The notes under the pieces are model-generated. The model had not been told where the DNA came from and made no database searches. It saw only the letters and a program-made list of their open reading frames with translations. From Planctomicrobium sp051466335 (GTDB taxonomy: Bacteria; Planctomycetota; Planctomycetia; Planctomycetales; Planctomycetaceae), in assembly GCF_051466335.1 (NCBI RefSeq), contig NZ_CP195793.1, positions 2,604,001 to 2,668,000 on the forward strand: DNA of 64,000 bases, in the 5' to 3' direction. Made by a program: the position numbers and the translations under genes. Below are positions 43,841 through 50,202 of this stretch, piece after piece. Every line of letters begins with the position of its first letter. Within the stretch, counting starts at the first letter, position 1.

Positions 43841-44062
43841 TGGAGTGTTCTCTGCTGCCATAGAATCGTCGTCTTTCTTACCGGGAGAATTCGAGCACGA
43901 CTACAATAATGCAACCACCCGGCTCATTCTACGGAACTTCCGATTCAGTCGACTGTTCTGCTCGTTTTGTGGAATTGGCTCAGGTGCAATGTGCATTGCA
44001 TTCCTCCGATGTATGGACGACCTGGTTTGACAGGAACAGGAAGTCGCGTAGCATGATGATCT
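43841..44062. other. Intergenic part of the uppP-DUF1559 divergent region
   Basis: About 220 bases between the uppP start and the riboswitch aptamer at about 44063. It should contain the uppP promoter and the promoter of the riboswitch leader. No gene is seen. Confidence 0.35.
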
Positions 44063-44248
44063 GCAACGTAGGTGCCGGTGGGCGTGTGTTCTACCGGAGA
44101 ATAGGGAAGACGGTGAAAATCCGTCGCGGTCCCGCCGCTGTAATCGGAGATAAATCCCGCATTGAGCCACTGAAATTCTCGTCTGAGATTTTGGGAAGGC
44201 GCGGTGATTTGGTTGATCCGTAAGTCAGAAGACCTGCCTAAATGTTGC
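44063..44248 (+). promoter_or_regulatory. Cobalamin (AdoCbl, class-I type) riboswitch aptamer
   Basis: The conserved blocks of the cobalamin riboswitch occur in order. The B12-box start is GCCGGTGGGC with partner TACCGGAG (P2), then AATAGGGAA, then the P3-P5 part GACGGTGAAAATCCGTC. Next is GGTCCCGCCGCTGTAATCGG (L5 region), then GAGCCACTG, then TTTTGGGAAGGCGCGG. The closing block is GTAAGTCAGAAGACCTGCC. The outer stem P1 pairs GCAAC and TAGG at 44063-44072 with CCTA and GTTGC at 44237-44248. It binds adenosylcobalamin-type ligands in the known family and usually represses the gene downstream. The next gene on this strand starts at 44474, a DUF1559 protein, an unusual target. Confidence 0.92.
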
Positions 44249-44265
44249 GAAAAAGTTTGCGTAGA

Positions 44266-44286
44266 TACCTTTCGCGGAAAGAGGTA
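44266..44286 (+). promoter_or_regulatory. Possible expression-platform hairpin of the riboswitch
   Basis: The stem TACCTTTC / GAAAGAGGTA (one bulged A), with a GCG loop and adjacent GCGG, lies 18 bases after the aptamer. The loop-proximal GCGG could pair with CCGC of aptamer loop L5, as the L5-L13 kissing contact does in cobalamin riboswitches. This is by eye and has not been tested; no T run follows, so control of translation or a distant terminator is more likely than a simple attenuator here. Confidence 0.4.
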
Positions 44287-44355
44287 GTTCGCGTGTCGTC
44301 GAGGCTGCACATTGACTGTGCAGTTTCCACGTAGCGCACATTGAGGAAGTGGACG

Positions 44356-44553
44356 ATGTCCGAATTCCATCGATGTCGCGTCGACACTGTTCTCCCAATT
44401 TTCCAGCCATCATCCTTTCGGATGAATCAGGCAAGGTCTCGCGCAGGCATGCTCAGGCAACGGGAAAATTGTCATGTCCAAGTCAAATGCTCTTGGCGCA
44501 GGGAGTCTACTCTTGCGCCGCCGCAAGAAGGCTCGCGGCTTCACTTTAATTGA
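44356..44553 (+). other. Short ORF with a strong ribosome binding site inside the riboswitch leader
   Basis: An ATG at 44356 is preceded by GAGGA at the best spacing (about eight bases), a stronger site than that of the DUF1559 gene it overlaps. It opens a 65-codon frame that continues 80 bases into the DUF1559 gene in another frame. The product shows no recognisable domain and is arginine-rich. It could be a leader peptide whose translation affects the downstream gene, or a coincidence. I do not call it a protein gene. Confidence 0.25.
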
Positions 44554-45367
44554 GTTGTTGGTGGTCATTGCCATCATCGCGGTGCTCGTTTCACTTTTGC
44601 TTCCAGCGGTGCAGCAGGCGCGCGCAGCGGCGAGATCGATGTCTTGTAAGAACAACTTGAAACAGATGACTCTTGCACTCATCAATTACCACGATGTCCA
44701 CAACCGATTTATGCCCTTCAGCACCAATGCGCAGGCGCCCTACACAAGTCACTATTGGGCAGGGGCGGTTGAAACGGATTCCGGTGGCAATCGTAAGTTG
44801 CTCAAGCACCTTGGTTTTTTGAACGATTTCCTGGGGAAGAATACCGAAGTTTTAAAATGCCCGGATTTCACGGGTTTCGTCCCAAAGTTTGATAAAGAGG
44901 CGTATGGATACGGGTACAACCTCGAGTATCTGGGCGCAGGGACTGAAACCTGGAGATCGGGGCCCTACAGTGCGCAAATGCGAGATTTTCAGTCGACGAC
45001 ACGGACAATCGCATTTGGTGATGCAGGACAAGTTGAGTTCTGGGATCCAGAAAATGTGACGGAATCTCTGCATCTGGAGCCACCAACCGCACGCTATCCC
45101 AGCGTGCATTTCCGACATACCGGGCAAGTTGCGAATGTCGCCTTCCTCGATGGCCATGTCCAGACGGTTCGACCTTATCGGAACCCGCTCCCAGATTGGA
45201 CGTCGCAGCAGGAAATTGACAAGCGGAACAAGGAGTGCGTTCACGACATTGGAGACATCGGAGATTACGTGAACTTTGGTTATGGCGATAACTCGGCAGC
45301 GGCGACCGCTGCCAAGAATCTTGCCAATCAATGGTTCAACGGCATGGCTGTCGGTCAGGAGCCATAA
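44474..45367 (+). CDS. DUF1559 prepilin-like protein under a cobalamin riboswitch
   Basis: A 297-residue DUF1559 family protein. A 22-residue basic leader (LLLRRRKKARG) ends at a prepilin cleavage site. It is followed by the helix FTLIELLVVIAIIAVLVSLL, with Glu at +5, and the family segment MSCKNNLKQMTLALINYHD. The C-terminal domain has the His-x(10)-Asp-Gly motif in HTGQVANVAFLDGH, one residue longer than the common H-x9-DG. The protein should be processed by prepilin peptidase and anchored in, or assembled from, the inner membrane, with the remainder outside. Ribosome binding is modest (GGGA). The riboswitch upstream suggests B12-dependent expression. A lipoprotein gene follows after one base, so the two are very likely one operon. 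Function unknown. Confidence 0.9.
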   Translation: MSKSNALGAGSLLLRRRKKARGFTLIELLVVIAIIAVLVSLLLPAVQQARAAARSMSCKNNLKQMTLALINYHDVHNRFMPFSTNAQAPYTSHYWAGAVETDSGGNRKLLKHLGFLNDFLGKNTEVLKCPDFTGFVPKFDKEAYGYGYNLEYLGAGTETWRSGPYSAQMRDFQSTTRTIAFGDAGQVEFWDPENVTESLHLEPPTARYPSVHFRHTGQVANVAFLDGHVQTVRPYRNPLPDWTSQQEIDKRNKECVHDIGDIGDYVNFGYGDNSAAATAAKNLANQWFNGMAVGQEP

Positions 45368-45368
45368 T

Positions 45369-45668
45369 ATGTACCGATTAGCCCTGTGCGTGCTCCTCCT
45401 GTGTTTGGGATGTGGAAAGCCGGTAGAAGAAGCGAGCACAACGCTTCCCCCGCCACCCAGAGAGATGCAACAAGCGCTGCAGAAACTGCACGCGAATCAG
45501 CCAAAATATCAGCTGCAAGCAATGCAGCTGATTCAAGGTGATCCGCGAATAATTAAGCACCAGGAACAACGGCTGAAATGGCTGTCAGAGAATGGTGCAA
45601 ATGCAAAGGTCAAAGATAAATCTCTTGAGTTGCTGAAGTCGATTGAGACTTCAGTTCCCACAGAGTAA
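45369..45668 (+). CDS. Small lipoprotein co-transcribed with the DUF1559 gene
   Basis: A 99-residue protein with a lipoprotein signal peptide: MYRLALCVLLLCLGC with lipobox LCLGC and Cys 15 as the predicted lipidated residue. The mature part is short and helical (EMQQALQKLHANQPKYQLQAMQ; EQRLKWLSENGANAKVKDKSLELLKS), with no known domain. It begins one base after the stop codon of the DUF1559 gene (TAA-t-ATG), so translation is probably coupled, and it ends at a strong terminator. The longer frame from 45276 overlaps the upstream gene and is not the start. I do not recognise the family. The operon places it under the cobalamin riboswitch. Confidence 0.85.
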   Translation: MYRLALCVLLLCLGCGKPVEEASTTLPPPPREMQQALQKLHANQPKYQLQAMQLIQGDPRIIKHQEQRLKWLSENGANAKVKDKSLELLKSIETSVPTE

Positions 45669-45681
45669 GTCGCTTTAAACG

Positions 45682-45724
45682 AATCAGGAGTGCACCGGTG
45701 AATTTTCAGTGCACTCCTGATTTT
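45682..45724 (+). terminator. Terminator of the riboswitch-DUF1559-lipoprotein operon
   Basis: An aatcaggagtgca / tgcactcctgatt stem of 13 pairs with a 15-base loop is followed by a TT run, 13 bases past the lipoprotein stop codon. Confidence 0.9.
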
Positions 45725-45785
45725 CGCATCTAGCTGCAATGCAAATACTGCGTTAGTTGATCGCCATCGACAATCGAGGCGTCGA

Positions 45786-47147
45786 TCAGTCCATTCGCAG
45801 CCAAAGGCATTTCAGATATTCCGACTCCAGGCTTCCCAGTGCAACGGGATGATCGGCAGCCGCACCACTCCGTTTCAAAAGTTGTGGCTTCCTGTCGCCG
45901 CAAGCAGCACGCACTGTTCGAGTCAGTTCATCCATTGAGAACAGGCCTGAACAACTGCAGGTCAACAGCAGGCCTCCTGAATTGACCAGCGGGGCTGCCA
46001 ATTTATTCAGGTCGAAGTATTTTGACTGACCTTCAGCAGCGGCGTCCCGACTGTGGATCAATTTCGGAGGATCCAGAATGACAACGTCAAATTTCTTACC
46101 GTTCGCCTGCATGTCTCGCATGTAACCGAATGCGTCCGCGTGGACGAATTTGATGGACGCTTTGTTGAGTTGTGCATTACGACGGGCAGCCTTAATGGCG
46201 TCTTCATCGAGGTCGACCGCCGTGACTTCCTTCGCTCCAGCATAAGCTGCGTTGATCGCGAAGCCTCCTGTGTAGGAACAGAGATCAAGAACGGTCTTTC
46301 CACGGCAGTAATCACGCAGGGCGAGTCGATTGTCTCGCTGGTCGCAAAAGAATCCGGTTTTATGTCCATCAAACGGATTCACTTCGAAGATGACATCATG
46401 CTCGCGAATCTGCACTTTTGAGGGAGCGTTCGGGGACGAGAATCCATCGGCGAGAAAGCCTTCGTGATCCAATGTCGCTGGTCCGGGACGAACAACCCAA
46501 TGCTGAATATCCAGCTTCTCTGCGATGGTTCTGGCGATTGCTTCCGATCGCTGATACATCCCCAATGAAAAGGCTTCCAGCGATAGGACGCCGCCATAGA
46601 GGTCGACCATGACGCCGGGAAGTGCATCCCCTTCGGCGTTGATGATTCGATAGGCGTTCGTGTGCTTTTCAAGACGCAAGGTGCTTTTTCGCAGGGCGAT
46701 CGCGTCGTCAAAACGTGGTTTCCACCAGTCTTTCGTCGTCGGGACAATATCCCAGCTCAGAATTCGGATGGCAGCTTCCGCTCGAGGGTTCCAGATTCCA
46801 TAGCCGAGGAATTCTCCCCCTTCGACTTCAACACGGACCAGATCACCATGTTTTGTCTTTTGTTCGACGTCGGTAATGCGCTTGCGGAAAACCGTTGAGC
46901 TGCGTGTCGGTGAGTTGATCTTCACAACGGGAATATGTCCATCGGTCCCATCGTTCAGAGATCGTTGGACAAGATGAGATGGGTCGAGCGGAAATTTGGT
47001 TTCTCGCTTGTAGTTCGGGTTCGACTTCGACGGTCCGTTGCCACGTTGGGCGCTTTTGCCGCGGTATGAGGAACCGGGTTGCTTCCCTCCCCCTTCGCGA
47101 TGAGGAGCACTGGAGCGATGAGGGCGGGATGGACGTTCATTCGACAT
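45786..47147 (-). CDS. rlmI: Class I SAM-dependent rRNA methyltransferase, RlmI-like
   Basis: Predicted 23S rRNA (cytosine-C5) methyltransferase with an N-terminal PUA-type domain. The ~45-residue N-terminus is basic and low-complexity (Arg/Ser/Gly), followed by the PUA-like segment TKHGDLVRVEVEGGEFLGYG. The RlmI domain has GHKTGFFCDQRDNRLALRDY and the SAM loop VLDLCSYTGGFAINAAYAGA. The catalytic block is VVILDPPKLIHS (PP motif), and a CSCSGLFSMDELTR segment contains further cysteines. E. coli RlmI methylates C1962. ATG at 47147; no obvious ribosome binding site. It is the last gene of the leftward cluster beginning with rimO. Confidence 0.9.
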   Translation of the reverse strand: MSNERPSRPHRSSAPHREGGGKQPGSSYRGKSAQRGNGPSKSNPNYKRETKFPLDPSHLVQRSLNDGTDGHIPVVKINSPTRSSTVFRKRITDVEQKTKHGDLVRVEVEGGEFLGYGIWNPRAEAAIRILSWDIVPTTKDWWKPRFDDAIALRKSTLRLEKHTNAYRIINAEGDALPGVMVDLYGGVLSLEAFSLGMYQRSEAIARTIAEKLDIQHWVVRPGPATLDHEGFLADGFSSPNAPSKVQIREHDVIFEVNPFDGHKTGFFCDQRDNRLALRDYCRGKTVLDLCSYTGGFAINAAYAGAKEVTAVDLDEDAIKAARRNAQLNKASIKFVHADAFGYMRDMQANGKKFDVVILDPPKLIHSRDAAAEGQSKYFDLNKLAAPLVNSGGLLLTCSCSGLFSMDELTRTVRAACGDRKPQLLKRSGAAADHPVALGSLESEYLKCLWLRMD

Positions 47148-47215
47148 GAGCAAGCACTACAGAACTGAGAGTTCAGTTAGGAATAACATTGATTGAAAGG
47201 GAGCTGAATGTGACG

Positions 47216-47824
47216 TCAGCGAGTACTCATCTTGCGAAGCTGACGACTTTTTCGCCAGGCGAGGAAGATGTATTCAATTCCAGAATACAACGTGATCAGT
47301 ACCATCGCCCACAACAGAATGTCCCTGACCTTCAGGTAAGTCATCAGGTTCTCACCGAGGGCCGATTGAAACGCTGGGCTTAGCGAAATAATGCAGAGTG
47401 GAATTACCACTGACTGCAGCACCATCTTCAGCTTGCCGCTGAGTTTTGCTGAGAAGTCGATCCCCTGCCCTTCAAGAACAGAGCGGAGCCCCGTGATAAA
47501 CATCTCTCGGGCGATCACGACAAACGTCATGAACGCGGTAATTCCGCTTGCCGGTTGAGCAACCAAAAAGACCATTGTGCCAATGATGATCATCTTGTCT
47601 ACGAACGGGTCCATGATCCGGCCGAGCTGCGTGATCTGATTCCATTTCCGGGCAAGATAGCCATCGATGAAATCCGTCGAGACGGCAAAGATGAAGATGC
47701 CTGTCGCTGCAATCCAGTTCTTTTCAGCCCAGATTAATCCGAGAACGACGAATGTCAGTAATAGCCGTGCGAACGTGATAAGGTTCGGAATGTTCAGAGA
47801 GCGAACTGGAGGGGATGGATTCAT
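47216..47824 (-). CDS. pgsA: CDP-diacylglycerol-glycerol-3-phosphate 3-phosphatidyltransferase
   Basis: Inner-membrane enzyme for phosphatidylglycerol phosphate synthesis. The 202-residue product has the CDP-alcohol phosphotransferase signature in DFIDGYLARKWNQITQLGR and IMDPFVDK (pattern D-x2-D-G-x2-A-R-x8-G-x3-D-x3-D), with six membrane segments. The ATG at 47824 begins SPPVRSLNIPNLITFARL, the standard start of PgsA proteins; the longer frame to 48004 runs into the neighbouring gene. It lies 61 bases downstream of the YnfA-like gene, so rimO-ynfA-pgsA-rlmI may be one transcription unit. Confidence 0.95.
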   Translation of the reverse strand: MNPSPPVRSLNIPNLITFARLLLTFVVLGLIWAEKNWIAATGIFIFAVSTDFIDGYLARKWNQITQLGRIMDPFVDKMIIIGTMVFLVAQPASGITAFMTFVVIAREMFITGLRSVLEGQGIDFSAKLSGKLKMVLQSVVIPLCIISLSPAFQSALGENLMTYLKVRDILLWAMVLITLYSGIEYIFLAWRKSRQLRKMSTR

Positions 47825-47885
47825 TACTGATGATCGGGCTTTGATTTCGACTGAGTTCAAGAACTCGACCAGGATGAGGAATCGC

Positions 47886-48218
47886 TCATTTCGCTTGTGG
47901 GGCGAACATGATGACCGACATTCCGGCAAGACAAACCGAGACTCCAATGAGATCCCATTTCGTGGGACGGATCCCATCAACGAACCAGAGCCAAACAATG
48001 GCAATGGTGACGTAAATACCTCCGTAAGCAGCGTAGACTCGACCCGCTGCCGTCGGGTGCAGCGTTAACAGCCATGCGAACAGCCCCAGACTGACCGCCG
48101 CTGGGAGCAACAACCACGCTGATTTTCCCTGTCGTAACCACAAGTATGGCAAATAACAGCCAATGATTTCGGCCAACGCTGTGATTGCGAACAAAATGAT
48201 CGTTGTCAGGGAGTTCAT
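47886..48218 (-). CDS. YnfA/UPF0060-family small membrane protein
   Basis: A 110-residue protein with four membrane segments: SLTTIILFAITALAEIIGCY; SAWLLLPAAVSLGLFAWLL; IYVTIAIVWLWFVDG; LIGVSVCLAGMSVIMFAP. The ALAEIIGCYLPYLWLR, HPTAAGRVYAAYGGIY and IRPTKWDLIG blocks match the YnfA (UPF0060) family, a four-helix drug/metabolite-transporter relative. Export of a small cation or amphiphile is inferred from family relatedness and is not shown. It sits between rimO and pgsA in the leftward cluster, 59 bases after rimO and 61 before pgsA. Confidence 0.93.
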   Translation of the reverse strand: MNSLTTIILFAITALAEIIGCYLPYLWLRQGKSAWLLLPAAVSLGLFAWLLTLHPTAAGRVYAAYGGIYVTIAIVWLWFVDGIRPTKWDLIGVSVCLAGMSVIMFAPQAK

Positions 48219-48277
48219 TGAATGCCGTGGTGTGAGATTCCAGTCAATTCCCCGTTACGAAGATGTGTCACCGGGAA

Positions 48278-49705
48278 TTAGGCGTCATCCTCATCTGGTT
48301 CAGAAACGACAGCGACCAAGTCGTATTCGTCAGCTTCCACGATGGTGACAGGGACCATCTGACCAGGTTGCAGGTTTTCACCTTGCACGAGCACCGTACC
48401 GTCGATTTCAGGAGCGTCTGCAAACGTGCGTCCGATGTAGACGCCCGGTTCATCGGAAGGTTGGTCGATGATGCAGTCAAGTTCGTAGTCGACCATGTTC
48501 TGCCCCCACTCAAAAGCGATGTTCTGCTGGATCTCCATCAGTGCATCGCGTCGGGCGAGTTTAACATCTTCGGGCAGGTGGCCATCGAGCTTAACGGCAG
48601 GAGTTCCCGGTTCGAGTGAATATGGGAAGACTCCCATTCGTTCGAATCGAGTCTCTTGTACGAAGTCTGCAAGCTCTTCGAACTGATCGTCCGTTTCCCC
48701 CGGAAAGCCCACGATAAACGTCGTCCGTAGAACGAGATTTGAAATGCGATCTCGCAATTTATCGACGAGTTCGACTGTTTTTTCACGGTTGACTCGACGT
48801 TGCATCCGCTTGAGCACTTTCGAATTAATGTGCTGAAGCGGCATGTCGAGGTATGGAAGAATTTTGCTTGAACCGGCGATCGTGTCGATCACTTCGTCGG
48901 TGAAGTTGACCGGGTACAGATACATCAGACGCAACCAGTCGATTCCATCAACCTTCTCAAGTTGGCGCAACAATTCAGCGAGTCGTACTTCCCCGTAATA
49001 ATCCATGCCGTAGTACGTGGTGTCCTGAGCGACGAGGATGAGTTCACGAACGCCGTCCGCTGCCAGTTCCCGAGCTTCTTCGATCACCATTTCGATGGGC
49101 TTGGTGACGTGCTTGCCTCGCATTTTCGGGATCGAGCAGAACGTACATGTCCGATCGCAACCTTCCGAAATCTTCAGGTAAGCATAGTGAGTTGGAGTGA
49201 TGCGCAGTCGGGTTTGATCATTCATCGCGCGAACTGCAGCGGGACGGAAGAGTTCTCGTTGCTCACGATGTCCGCCGACAAGACGCTCTGCAACTTTGGT
49301 GATTTCATCTCGACCGAACACCCCGACGATGTGATCGATTTCGGGCATCTCATCCAGAAGTGATCCGCCGACGCGTTCTGGAAGACAGCCAGCAACGATC
49401 ACGCCGCGAGTCTTCCCTTCTTTCTTCAGGTCGAGCATTTCCTGAATGACCGCTTTGGACTCTTTGCGGGATTCATCGATGAAACCGCAGGTGTTCACGA
49501 TGACGAAGTCCGCGTTCTCCGGTTCAGAGACGAGCGTGTACCCGTCAACCGCCAGACTTCCCAGCATTTTCTCGCTGTCCACAAGATTCTTAGGGCAGCC
49601 AAGACTGATGAAGGCGTATGTTCCTTTGCCGTTGCCAGAATTTTTGATGATCTGTAGCTGAGAAGCGGGAGAATCATCGAGGATTTGAAGCTGCAACTTG
49701 TTCAT
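48278..49705 (-). CDS. rimO: Ribosomal protein S12 methylthiotransferase RimO
   Basis: Radical SAM enzyme that adds a methylthio group to the conserved aspartate of ribosomal protein S12. The 475-residue product has the N-terminal UPF0004 domain with its three cluster cysteines (SLGCPKN, VNTCGFID, AGCLPER). The radical SAM motif is CDRTCTFC within YLKISEGCDRTCTFCSIPKM, and an RLMYLYPVNFTDEVI segment follows. The C-terminal TRAM domain is IIDQPSDEPGVYIGRTFADA. An N-terminal ~25 residues precede the usual start. It heads the leftward cluster; rimO-pgsA proximity is plausible in related genomes, but I cannot verify that. Confidence 0.97.
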   Translation of the reverse strand: MNKLQLQILDDSPASQLQIIKNSGNGKGTYAFISLGCPKNLVDSEKMLGSLAVDGYTLVSEPENADFVIVNTCGFIDESRKESKAVIQEMLDLKKEGKTRGVIVAGCLPERVGGSLLDEMPEIDHIVGVFGRDEITKVAERLVGGHREQRELFRPAAVRAMNDQTRLRITPTHYAYLKISEGCDRTCTFCSIPKMRGKHVTKPIEMVIEEARELAADGVRELILVAQDTTYYGMDYYGEVRLAELLRQLEKVDGIDWLRLMYLYPVNFTDEVIDTIAGSSKILPYLDMPLQHINSKVLKRMQRRVNREKTVELVDKLRDRISNLVLRTTFIVGFPGETDDQFEELADFVQETRFERMGVFPYSLEPGTPAVKLDGHLPEDVKLARRDALMEIQQNIAFEWGQNMVDYELDCIIDQPSDEPGVYIGRTFADAPEIDGTVLVQGENLQPGQMVPVTIVEADEYDLVAVVSEPDEDDA

Positions 49706-50202
49706 GAGTTCAAAGAACCTGGTATTCGGTCAACAACAATAGGGACGAGAGACCGAAGTTTGGATGAAGTCATCTCGAAAGCTTCTGGTCTGAAAGCGAA
49801 ATCACCGACTGGCCTGAATTCTGTTTCCCGCAGAGGCCAAGTGGGCATGATAATTGTTGGCAGGGGGAAATTCGAGGAGTTCTCAGGCAGATTTTCAGAA
49901 ACTGCGACGCCAGAAACCGAATCCCGTCACCAATTTGCCAGAAATTGGGAGAGGTTTTTCGCCTTCCGGGAGACTCGTTGCATCGAGGCGACTTTGAAAG
50001 ATTCGGACTGCAAAAAAACACGCAGGAGTTGTGCCGATAATCTGAGGTAACTCTTCTTGCCGTATGCGTTAGCGGCTGTTTCTGAGTTTTGTGTCGACTT
50101 GAAAAGAATAAAGGATGGGGAGAACGTACGATCGGCAATTCTCTCCCATCCTGTTTCGAATTCGCGTCTCTGGAAAATCACCGATCGGCGATGGTCGACG
50201 TT
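49706..50202. other. Intergenic region upstream of rimO, nothing clear
   Basis: These 497 bases lie between the glucan phosphorylase terminator side and the rimO start. A plus-strand 121-codon frame at 49685-50050 overlaps the rimO start and has no ribosome binding site, so I reject it. Apart from the terminator at 50105-50151 I saw no structured element. Confidence 0.35.
50105..50151 (-). terminator. Terminator of the glucan phosphorylase gene
   Basis: On the minus strand a ggatgggagagaa / ttctccccatcc stem (one bulge) is followed by TTTATTCTTTT, about 50 bases past the stop codon. Confidence 0.75.

Noticed and set aside
49685..50050. 121-codon plus-strand frame upstream of rimO
   Set aside because: It overlaps the rimO start on the opposite strand, lacks a ribosome binding site and shows no protein-like motif.
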